DNA from: Mugil cephalus
Lineage: Eukaryota; Chordata; Actinopteri; Mugiliformes; Mugilidae
Assembly: GCF_022458985.1 (NCBI RefSeq)
Contig: NC_061783.1
Coordinates: 12,452,913 to 12,516,912, forward strand
DNA length: 64,000 bases
Reading direction: 5' to 3'
In this document: in pieces, positions 54,195 to 64,000 of the stretch
How the letters are laid out: the number at the start of each line of letters is the position of its first letter
How positions within the stretch are numbered: position 1 is the stretch's first letter
Program-made: the position numbers and the translations under genes
The notes under the pieces: generated by a model
Told to the model about the DNA's origin: nothing
Database searches by the model: none
Seen by the model: the letters and a program-made list of their open reading frames with translations, nothing else

Positions 54195-54600
54195 CTCCCT
54201 TTTCTCGTCTGCTGTGAATTTCTCTCTGGATGTCTAGTATTTTCTGTCAATATCCGAGGGACGGATTCGTGGCAGTGTGCTGTTTGCTTTTCGGTCCCCT
54301 CCTGCCTCCCTGCACCGTCACCCAGCTGCTCGCGGCACCGGCTCTCTTCCGGGATGTCCTAATTAAGCAACGCGGCGAACCTGAGAGCCATACGGCGTGC
54401 GAAGACCAGGACCGTGACTCAGTGCCGCAGTATCTCCTCTGGGACGGACGGACATTTACCTCGCAAGCAACATGGCAGCCTCAGAGAGCCCCGCTAAAAA
54501 TAGACAGGTGATTGACGCCGCTAATGTCTGCGTGCGTTTCTCCCGTGGAAACGAGCCTTTAGGGGAGCCATCTTCACCTTCCGAGAAATACACGGGAGGG
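54195..54600 (-). promoter_or_regulatory. cap2: cap2 leader exon and promoter
   Basis: A minus-strand donor GGGAG|GTAAGG near 54190-54199 ends a noncoding exon that runs up toward about 54480. The surrounding GC-rich sequence is the probable promoter. The acceptor that it joins is at 51153, ten bases before the cap2 ATG. Confidence 0.6.
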
Positions 54601-54708
54601 GAAGTCAAGTTTCAGCCCCAACTTAGAAATCCCACTTTAAAATCTAAGCACGAGTATTTATATCGTCTGCTTATGAAGGTCCAAAGTAGGTCTCACGTCC
54701 CGGACAGT

Positions 54709-55153
54709 TAACAATACCACAACTTTAAAACCACTGGCAGGAGAAGCAAATAACATTGAACATCTTGTGACAATACAATGTTCCTCAGGGAATTGTTTTG
54801 GACCTGGCATTCATGTGGATGTTATTTAGACATGTAGCACCCACCTAGACCAGACCAGGCACCCCCACAACGTAGCAATGACACTCCTTGATGGCAGCAG
54901 CCATCCTCAGCAGGATGCAACCTGACACAGACACGACATGGTGTTGACCTGGCCTCTAAATTCACAAGATCCCAAACCGATTGAGCATCTGTGGGATGAT
55001 CCACAGAAACCCCCTCCTCAGCCATTAGGACCCAAATAACCCCACCAACAACTTCCTATTTCCACACATCACAGGACACCCTCAGAAGGTCTATGTCCGT
55101 TCTCCAATGAGTCACAACTGTTTTAGAGCCAAAATGGAGACCTACGCAATGTT
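54709..55153 (-). mobile_element. Tc1/mariner-superfamily deletion derivative, copy 1
   Basis: On the minus strand it reads from AACATTGCGTAGGTCTCC through CATCCCACAGATGCTCAATC and GAATTTAGAGGCCAGGTCAA to CTTCTCCTGCCAGTGG plus TTTTAAAGTTGTGG. This is the typical internal and terminal sequence of a widespread fish Tc1/mariner group, without room for a transposase. Its terminal repeats are eroded. It shares its body with the copy at 61953-62352. Confidence 0.7.
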
Positions 55154-55308
55154 ACGAATCTCCTCTCTCTACTATTTACTTTTTTATTCATCTGTGAAGT
55201 CACAGCAGATATTACAGCCATTTTATTTCATGGTGCGTCACTCTCCATTAAGAGTGCACCGAACATGAGTAAAAGAACATGATAGCTTTACGTCATTCTT
55301 TTAATAAC

Positions 55309-55600
55309 GCTTTAATCAGGTTCCGTCATGAGGTCCGGTGCGATGGTAGCTGCTGATCTTTCCCATGAAGCCTTGGTGCGTCCCTGCTGTGTCATGGTCG
55401 CCCTATGGTGGCTGTGTGACCCCGGATCAGGTTTCACTGCCATCCAAAATACTCCTCTGAGTCCAGAGAAAGAAGTCGAGCAGCTCGTTCTTCTTGGACA
55501 TGACTTATTGATTAGACAACGTATGAATCATTGATGAATTGAGTCCTCCAAGACTTTATTATGCATCCAAATGACACCCTTTCAGGGTGTGACTGTAACG
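55309..55600 (+). repeat. interspersed teleost repeat fragment
   Basis: Contains TTTCCCATGAAGCCTTGGTG, GTGTGACCCCGGATCAGG and GAGCAGCTCGTTCTTCTTGG. Then come GATTAGACAACGTATGAATC and ATTGATGAATTGAGTCCTCC. It resembles the family whose core reads AGACAACGTTTCATCACTCATCCAAGTGA; the boundaries are guesses. Confidence 0.45.
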
Positions 55601-56455
55601 TTAGCGCCTCACATAACGTCATCCTAAAAAGTTTCACAATGAGCGGAGCAGTGTAGTATTTAGCATTTTCTTTTTTTGTTTTTATCACTGTACAAGTTAA
55701 GATATAAATAAATACACACACTAAGTAGTAGACTATGGAGGCCCACTGTTCAATATTAAATAAATCATCACAAAACAAGCTAGCTCATAAACTGCCAACT
55801 GTACAAAATTATCAAAAATGCAATCAATACTTTTTTTTTTAATTCCGGAAAATTATATCACAATGTAATTTTCTAACTACACACAGACGTGGTTCCTAAC
55901 TTTTGCTTCTTATTTAGGATAACAAAGGTGCACATGCTACTGACCTAGCTTGCACAAACCAGGCGGAGCTGTGAACTTAAGGTCTGTTTCATCAAAACTG
56001 TAACATGAGCCAAGTTTTTATATGTTTCTCTTATCCAAACAACTACCATAAAAGCCACCTGAGCAAACACCCTTAGTGAAACAAACCTAACTTTCAATCA
56101 AAATGAAGACAAAGTGTTGACAGTGGAAGTGCTAAGGCTAGTTAGCTAATTAGACCTCAGGGTTCCAGATAATGACAACATAACATGTCATAACATTGAT
56201 GTGTGTTGTTCTGGTTGATTTAAATACAATCATCATTTATGTTGTGACTTTTCTGTTTACTGATGGGTTCCTTTGGGCTTCCATACATGTCAGAAGGGAA
56301 ATACATCGAGAGTAGTCTGAGGTGTATATGATGAACCTACATGTAGGACGTTCACAAAATACAGATATACATACAGATTTATAAACTCACTGCTTCTGTT
56401 TGCAGTCTTCATGAAAAGAAAAGTCAACAAGCTTTTTTTTTCTTTTTTTTAAATA
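55601..56455. other. spacer between cap2 promoter and rbm24 3' end
   Basis: AT-rich sequence with no recognised gene or RNA. Part of it could be a distal rbm24 3' UTR. Confidence 0.4.
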
Positions 56456-58740
56456 TAGAACCTTTTATTTCAATTTGAATAAATGGTGATGAAGTTTTGA
56501 AGAAAAGGTTTTTAATATCAACAGGACCTTTTTGCATTTAAATAGTAACACTTTACATGCCTTCATCCAGTGACAATGAAAAGCTTCTTTAAAAAGTTTT
56601 TTTGTCATTTATTTTTCATATTTCCCTTGTAAGAAAGAGTTCAAGTATAAAAATTCCCAACAGTGTAAAACAGCCCATCTGATGAATATTAAGCAAAAGA
56701 AGCACAGCTACTGAAACCTTGACAACGACTATACATTCTAGTAGAGAAAAGCAGCATTTTCGCTTGTTTTTGTCAAAATTATTGTATTTTTTTTTCCTCT
56801 AATCTAAACACAGAAGAGGCAGAGTACAATCTGTATGCGAACGGGCCTGCAATTTAAATTAAGTTCTTCCATACAAAAGGCATTAAGCTAATATTTAATA
56901 TCTAAAGAATCAAAAAGATAAAAAATAAAAGTACAGTGCACATAACAGTATTTTAAATAACTCCTACATCAACATGTTTTGGTTGAGTATGTTAATAATA
57001 ATAATAATAGTAATAATAATAATAAAACTAATCAATAACTTATATATGCCTTGAGATGAGTACATAATCATATTATTAATACAGTACCGCCACTAAGTCT
57101 CTACTCTCAGAGCGTCAACATAGTCAACCCTCAAAAATAAATATCTTAAATAGTAGATTTCTCTCTCTTATTCTACTTTTTTTTTTCTCTTAAATAGCAG
57201 TAAAAATGTAAGGCACACGAACGTCAAAGAGTGAACCCCCGTCCTCTCCACCCCACCTGGTGTCCTTGACAGATTTGAGGCAGGCCAGTTGTCGGGGTGG
57301 CTTTGGTGAACGTGTTTGTGTACCTGACGGCAGACTACAGCAGCACAGAGGTGGAAATGCTGACAGCGTCAGCGCTCAATGACCGGTGGGGGTGGGTGGG
57401 GGTGGGCGTGAGGGTGGGGGGGCCTCGATGTGGGGCTCTGTGTTTGGTGGAGGGGTTGGTTCCCAATGGGCTCGGCCGGGGATTAAAATGTGACAGCTCA
57501 ACAAACGAGCACAAGTGATGCGTTCTTTCCAGAGTGATCCATCTGTGTAACGCTGGAGCGGCTCCGTCCGTTCGTCCGCCCCCACCAATACCACCACCAC
57601 CATCGCCAGCAGCTGCTCTCTCCCTCTTTTTTTTCCTTTCTCTCCATCATAGGCCACTGTGCTGCCTTTGTCTTTGACTGCTATGTGTGCAACTCTGGGT
57701 GTATGCGTGTCAGTATCTGAGTGAAATGTGGAAAAGCAACAGATTTAGTGTTTCTCATTGTCTGAAGCCATTTTCAACCTCTCTCCTTTTGTCAGTGCCT
57801 TTGTTTTGTTTGCCAAGTCCCCCTTTAGTCCAAGAGTCGCGTCAGAGTTGATGACATTTTCAGTTTTTTTGTTTCTTTTCTTTTCTTTTTTTTGTCTCAT
57901 AGTGATTTGTTTGCTTTGCATAGGTCGAGAGGTTGAGACACAGAGTAAAAAACGAAAAAGGGACATTCAGCATCAGGAGGATAAAAAGGTAGTTCTTCAA
58001 ATGTGTGTGACACGACGAGTTACGACTCCTCGACTTCCTGACAGAGGTCACGTAATAATAGCTAACACACTGGAAACGGTTCCATTTCCCTGATTATCAG
58101 AAAATATTAACTCCAAAAAATGCACTTGAAAAGACAAAAAGAAAAAAAAAAAAGAACGAGCAGAGCCCTCAATGTGTAATAATAACAATAATAAATAGAA
58201 ATGTTACGAGGGCATTAAATAAACACTTGTGGAACACGACAAGTGAAAAAAAAAAGAGAGCATTTTCCTAAACTAACGTTAAAGACAGCAATAGGACTTG
58301 AAGGCTTAGTTGAACACCTATACCAACCACAGGGATTAGTTCCTGGATCCTCTTCTCTAGAAATAAGTACTCTACTACAATGATAATAGTAATGATAATT
58401 ATGATAATAATCATAGTAATAACAACAACAATAATAATAGTAAATCATTATTTGTTCTCCGACTTTTTTTTTTTTTCAATTTTCTGTTTTTTGTTTTTTT
58501 GGTTGAAGCACAGCAAGTTGGAAAGTTACTGTAAAAAGTTTCCACCTCACCATCATCACTACCACCATCATCACCACCACCACCATCATCACCTTTTAAG
58601 AGCAGCTCTTGCCTCCGAGTTGCTGACGTGCCACGCCCTTAAGGAGACTCCCTCTTTCTTTTCCTCCGCTCCCTGCAGCTGCTCCGCTGTGGCCGGGGTT
58701 GAGCCTCCTCTCCCTGCATGTCCAGTGGTTGCAGTGGCTG
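56456..58740 (-). other. rbm24 3' UTR (inferred)
   Basis: Long AT-rich, gene-free stretch after the rbm24 stop. A minus-strand AATAAA lies near 56465. It includes (AAT)n at 56992-57025, ATA/ATG-rich repeats at 58378-58443, T-runs, and CAC/CAT triplets at 58546-58595. A long 3' UTR fits the known length of vertebrate RBM24 mRNAs, but the end is not proven here. Confidence 0.5.
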
Positions 58741-59092
58741 CTATTGCATGCGGTCAGCTTGCAACTGCTGAGGCTGGTACTGGCCGAAGGCCGCGGCGGC
58801 GGCGGCGGCCGAGCCCGGGGTGGCGGTGGCCAGGGGCTGCTGGACCGCGTAGCCGTAGCCGGCGGTGGCCATGTAGCCTGTGGCGGCGGGGGAGGCGGCG
58901 TAAGGATACTGCTCGTACGCGGCGGCGGCGGCGGCGCTGGCTGCAGCCGCGGAGTACTGGGCGTAGGCCGCCCCGGTGTAGTCGATGTAGGGGGACGAGG
59001 CGGTGGCGGGGGCGGCGGCTGTGGGCTGCACGTGGGGAATGACCACGCTAGGCTGAACGAAGGCCTGAGGGTACACGTAGTGGGCCGGGATG
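58741..59092 (-). CDS. rbm24: RNA-binding motif protein 24, last coding exon (partial gene)
   Basis: RBM24 is an RRM-type splicing and mRNA-stability regulator of heart and skeletal muscle. Only the C-terminal exon is present: 352 bases, phase 1, encoding [68 protein letters not shown] and GYAVQQPL, then a poly-Ala block and [15 protein letters not shown] followed by TAG at 58741-58743. It is almost identical to the human RBM24 tail and distinct in its end from RBM38. The acceptor CGCAG is at 59093-59097. The RRM exons lie beyond the right edge. Two polyalanine tracts and high GC (58780-59000) make the antisense frames long and misleading. It lies upstream of cap2 in the same orientation, as at human 6p22. 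Confidence 0.97.
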
Positions 59093-59097
59093 CTGCG

Positions 59098-62000
59098 GGA
59101 CAAACACACGCATGTGATAGGTTATTTGATTCCGTATCAAGTGTAAGAAAAAGGACCCAAACAAAGCCCACCCTAAAACCCAACTCCATCACACTGCGGC
59201 CAAGCTCCCACCCGCCGCCGAGCCCCAGTCCAGTCCACCCCACCAGTCAAGAACACCAAGGAAATGCCTACTAGTAGGGATTAGAACAACATAGGGTTGC
59301 CAAAATAGAAAAGTCTGTGAAAAGAAGAACTGAAGGTGAGGAAAACTTTGAGCCCCCAGAGGTTTGTAAACCTGTGGGATGCTCATCTGCTGAAAAATCA
59401 CATCTGTGTGATGACGTTTGGAGGAAGTGATGATGTCATTTCATGGGATAAACGACAGAGACGGGCTTTACTATCTTCCCTGTCGCGGTCAGTTCTGAGT
59501 TTGTGTTGCGGAGACAGAGACAAGGCAAGAAAGGAGGAAACAGGAAGAAGTTTGGGATCTGTAACCTGCAGCTTGTGCGTGGGTCACTTGTGGATTTGGC
59601 CGTGGTGCCGTCCCCGCCTGCTGGAGGGCGAGCGGGGCGTTGATGGAGGGGGGCTTACAGTGCTGGGGGCAGGGGTGCGAACAGAGGAGATGAGCCCAGG
59701 GAAGCATTGTGAAAATGTCACTGCCACTTTGACAGCTGGACAGTTTTAAAAAGGGACGCTGCTGGCCATTTCCCCCTCTGTGTCGGGACAAAGAGCCGGG
59801 GAGGCAGCGGGGGGAGCTGGGACTAGGCTCTGCACAGAGAGGGATGTTTCTATTAAATAAACAGTTCTGAACAATGAGCACATTCTGCCCTCCATGACAT
59901 AGCCTTATCCCGGCCCCCAAACTCTATAAGGTCTGGAAACTGAGTTGGGCGACAGGCCTGAGGGGAGCTTCGGAAATTTCATATGGGCGTTTGAGAGAAA
60001 TTAAGAGTCAACTTTTGACGGTAAAGTTCAATCTCCTTTTAACTCAGATGGAATTAGAAGCGTCCCACTTAACAGACACTGGACGGGACTCCAGGAACAA
60101 CTACTTTATGGGACGAGTTTGAAACAAAAAAAAGGCCCATAAACGTGTCAGACAATGAACAAAATCAGTGGACATCAGGTGGTCACTGAAATAACTGAGG
60201 TGCAGAAAGTGTAAGGCAGGATCTATCGTGGCAACCCTATTGTGAGCACTCCATCATCCAATCCAATCCACATCTCAACCGAAAACAGTGGGCCAGGAGA
60301 AAAACAGGAAAAACCCAAACAGCAAGGCGTCAGAGAGGAAGAAATATATTAAAAAATATATATATATAGTTCACCTCGACTACACCGATTACAAGAACAA
60401 CGACAAGGGCACAGCACAGTCACTTAGCTGAGGAGGTGAAGACGTGAAAAAAGGGGAGGTGTAAACCGGCGTGGCTCTTGCTAAAGGGCGAAGCTCAGTG
60501 TCGCTGCGAAACACATACAGGCACACAGGCGGTGAGAAAACCTCTGCAGTGAAACGGTCGAGTGTTTTCTCCGGAGTGACGCGAATTGGAAAACCTTCAG
60601 AGACGGTATTTCTATCATCATGTGATGCTGAAACCCTCTGCTAATGAAACTCAGCAGGTCCGGGCAAAGGTTTTCAGGATAATTTTACTGGACGTCATCC
60701 GCGAAGCTGTCCTAATGCGAGAGCCCCACACAGTGAAGTGGAGATGAATAGCTAAATGGCCAACAAATAGTAGAAACCTCCTCAAAGCTGGAGTCTTCGA
60801 GGCCAGGCCAATATCCAGTGTGTAAAAAAAACCCTTAAAAAAAGATTAAAGACATAGCCTGACATCATCCTGTTAACAAATCCTGTTTCCTGGAGAAACA
60901 CTTTAAATATTAGAAAATAAAACTCTGTGTTGAGCAGCAACGCTCCGTGAGAAAAGACAAACAAATGAAAGCACTGACGAGGCCTTTACGCCTGGTGTAA
61001 AGTGATAAATCAAAGCGATTGCATCTACAATCGAATAATTTAATTTAATGTTGTCGTGCTCAGAAATTACGGCACGCAAGAGAAAATTCAGAGAAATGTT
61101 GGAGAGCAAATCAAATTACCTCTTAATCTACTGACAACATGAGTTTCATCTTAGTGCTTTTCTTTTCTTTTTAAATGTTTTGTTTGGTTCGGCTTCTGCT
61201 GCAGTTACAAGTCTGGAATTAATCTACAGACATGTGTGAAGATACACACATTCTGTCCTGTTTTCTGCTTACAATCGGTGTTTGATACTGGATGAATCTC
61301 TAGAAGCCTCAGTTTCCTTTCAGCCTTGTATCTATGGGATGGTAGAATAACACACACACACACACACTTACACACTCATACAGAGCATAAACAGATTTTT
61401 TTGAGCCATGGGAAGCAAATAGTTGGCTCTCCTAAAAACAAAAAAGAACTGTCTCCCTGGAGATGGTAATAAAATAAGAAAACAACCATGTGGCTGATTT
61501 GTAGGAGCATGTCGGTACCTATGGCGCTATAGTCCGACTGTCCCTCCCTGTGCGTGACTGTGTGTCTTCACTGGAATGTCATATTCACGCTACCCAGCGG
61601 CCATTAAAGTTCAAGGCTAAATAAAGGTTGTCTTCCATCGAGCATGCTGTCTGCTGAGGGACACGGAGCTAATGTGCGTCTGCGTGTCACAGCGTCGAAA
61701 GTGTGAGAATCTGCGCTGCTTCCATATACTTTTGTCACTTTGTGGACATGTCACAGGCGGATCTGGTTTGTGGTTTAACTCTATAGCCATCTGAGATAGT
61801 AATCCAAACGCAGGAGGGATTCGGCACAATGTGTGAAGCGTTATTAAACGCTGCAGTCAGGTCAACACTGGAGAAAAAGTTTTGACTTTGATGTATTTTA
61901 CAATTACTGTTTTAGTTTCTTTGCTGCTGCAACTGAACAGTCGCATGACTTCATACACTGATCAGGCATAACATTATGACCCCCTTCCTAATATTGTGTA

Positions 62001-64000
62001 GAGAATGGACATGGGTCTTCTGAGGGCGCCCTGTGGCGTCTGGACACAGGATGTAGTTATTGGGGGCTTTTGGGTCCTATGGATGAATTTAGAGGCCAGG
62101 TCAACACCTTGTGCTGTTTTTCATGTTTCTTTTTTGAGTTGTTCCTAACGTGCATGTGTCAGGCTGCGTCCTGCTGGGGATGGCTGCTGCCTTCAATGAG
62201 TGTCATTGCTGTGGGGTGGGGGTGCCTGGTCTGATCTAGGTGGGTGGTGCATGTCTAAGTCCACGCGAATGAATGCCACGTCCAAAAAGAAGATGGTCAG
62301 TGTTATTCACTTCTCCTGTCAGGGGTTTTAATGTTGTGGCTGACTCGTGTATTCTTCAAAACACCATATTTGTATAGTTTTTGGCCAAGTGGTGACCTCA
62401 GTCTGTCAGTTTAATTGAAGCTACCAACTCAGCTCCTCACATGACGTTTGAGAACATGATGTATAATTTTGTCATGAGCTCTTTTATTTTCCCAGACATG
62501 TTGCACTGGATTAATTTAAATATCCAAATTCCTATCAGTTCACTTATGATATAACACAACTTGCAATTTAGTTGCTTTGTTTTCCATTAAAGCCCAAACT
62601 GGAATTGATTGATTGACTTTTGTTGGCAATAAACGTCCTTTATATTCACAACGTAATTCATTAACACATTGTTTACTTGTGTGATAAGTTGGGCCCCCAA
62701 CCTTTTTAAATGGCCCCTTCCCTGTTCAATATGTGACACAGAGAGATAGCTCACACACCCTCACCAGACCCCTCCATCCCCACCACCACCCCTACCCCTG
62801 ACTCTAAAACTCACACACACAGACATACACGCTACACAGAGCTTCATGCAACTGCAGCGTCAGCATTCGGGGCTTTGTGTGGCACAATGGGTGCGCTTGT
62901 TTTCCTTAACACCGCGGGCCCATGTGACGAAAGCTCGCTCCGAGAGAATAAGAGAGAGAAAGAGAGACATCCAGACATTTGTTTGTGTCACACTGGAGAC
63001 CTCGGTCCTGAGCTCATACGTGCACAGATAAAGACGCACACGCACCAACACAATAGGAACGCCACACGTTCAAGCACGTACAGCCCGTGTAATAGCTGAC
63101 AGGCCCGTCGCTCATTCATCAGACATCCACATTTGTGATGGAGGAAAGAGGAAGGACAGCTGATAGTTATAATAATAATGGCAAAGTGAATTTGTCTCCT
63201 TCGCTGTGTTGCGTTAATGTTAGAAAACACCAGGAAGATGCTACGAGCACACGCAAGCGGTGATGGGTTTGGTTATTCTGAGGGTAAACGTGTGAGGTGC
63301 TGGGGCATAAGAGGGGGTAAGAACAAAGAAGAAAGAAAGAAACTCCACACAGACACTTCACCACTCGCTCAAACAAGACAACCAAAAGGAATAAAACACG
63401 TGAAACGGCACATCCTGTTACACAAAACAGGTCAACCACAAGCTAAAAGCAACAGTGAAACACAAAAACGTTGCTCCTTCCACAAAAAAAAAACAGGAAA
63501 AAGAACACCCAAAAAAAAAAACATCCAATCAATCTAGCTTTTTCTTTTTGCTTTTTTTTTTTTTTGGTCACTAAATTAAAAAAAGCACACGGTTTATCTA
63601 CCAACACCACTTCATAACCGCACACAAAGCTAAGTTCTATTCAAGTAAAAGTCAAACCCCACGTACATGCATCTGTAATCACCGTTTCGAGAGAGCTCGT
63701 TTGTGTGTGTCTGAGTCTACAGGTAATTCCTTTCTCTGATCTGTGATTATTCTTGCAGAACTATTCCACAAAGCAGGACAGTTAGCTTAACCGAGAGCGA
63801 GCCTGTCGGACCAGAGAAAGATAGATAACATTGGGTCAGGCTGGAGGTTTATGGAAGTATGCACTCACACTCAACACACATCATTTCTACAAACCTAGTT
63901 TTTTCTTTTTCTTTTTTTTTTTTTGGTGGACGATGATTTTAACATAAAAATGAACGTTACTGTCCACCTGTGATTATCAGCCATCACTTGTTCAAGGAGA
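59098..64000 (-). other. rbm24 intron running off the window
   Basis: About 4.9 kb with no further rbm24 exon that I can recognise. It holds a (CA)n tract near 61349-61366 and the Tc1/mariner derivative at 61953-62352. The stretch 59340-59920 is relatively GC-rich and could be regulatory. Nothing else is supported. Confidence 0.55.
61953..62352 (+). mobile_element. Tc1/mariner-superfamily deletion derivative, copy 2
   Basis: The left end TACACTGATCAGGCATAACA and the right end (inverse complement TACACGAGTCAGCCACAACA) form imperfect terminal inverted repeats bounded by TA, the Tc1/mariner target. The body shares GGCCAGGTCAACACC, GGGGATGGCTGCTGCC, GTGGTGCATGTCTAAGTCC and TTATTCACTTCTCCTGTCAG-type segments with copy 1. 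No transposase is encoded. Confidence 0.8.

Noticed and set aside
58380-59274. Long plus-strand Arg/Gly-rich frames (up to 220 aa)
   Set aside because: They are antisense shadows of the GC-rich polyalanine exon of rbm24 and of triplet repeats; no family features.

Overview
The window is vertebrate nuclear DNA, almost certainly from a spiny-rayed (percomorph) teleost. All eight protein genes have clear fish/human orthologues split by GT/AG introns. The spacers hold repeat types I recall from percomorph genomes (L2-type LINE tails, Tc1/mariner deletion derivatives, short TIR elements) and many (CA)n, (TA)n, (AAT)n and (GATA)n microsatellites. I cannot name the species. There are no operons, CRISPR arrays or bacterial features.

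Layout: 1-1949 has no recognisable gene. syce1 (meiotic synaptonemal-complex protein) runs on the minus strand at 1950-6725 and carries a complete tRNA-Lys(CTT) gene in an intron. grina/tmbim3 (seven-helix BI-1 family) has minus-strand coding exons at 9154-12679, with its 5' leader and CpG-rich promoter probably at 19.1-19.6 kb. mapk15/erk7 (atypical MAP kinase) is minus, 22846-28706. vps28 (ESCRT-I) is minus, 31052-33136. aunip (Aurora A/ninein interactor) is plus, 34564-36218, head-to-head with vps28 and tail-to-tail with cap2. cap2 (cyclase-associated, actin-regulating protein) is minus, 37345-51142, with a leader exon near 54.2 kb. The last exon and long 3' UTR of rbm24 (minus, 58741-59092) and about 5 kb of its intron fill the right end.

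For syce1, grina, mapk15, vps28, aunip and cap2 I joined exons by eye. Each joined reading frame is an exact multiple of three and ends in a stop, which supports the models; the weakest join is the first 16-base syce1 exon. Predicted lengths are 209, 346, 609-622, 223, 456 and 470 aa.

The genes do not form one pathway. Known human locations (GRINA, MAPK15 and VPS28 on 8q24.3; AUNIP on 1p36; CAP2 and RBM24 on 6p22; SYCE1 on 10q26) show a fish linkage group joining segments that are separate in human. RBM24-CAP2 and GRINA-MAPK15-VPS28 are kept as blocks.

The most interesting signals are a 33-codon in-frame tandem duplication in aunip that doubles a KEN-box segment, a PCNA-binding-like motif in aunip, a 283-bp TIR element with near-perfect 27-bp ends inside syce1, a decayed LINE reverse transcriptase in a grina intron, two inverted copies of one Tc1/mariner derivative, and a local sequence duplication beside the 3' end of vps28. 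I found no convincing new multi-gene system.
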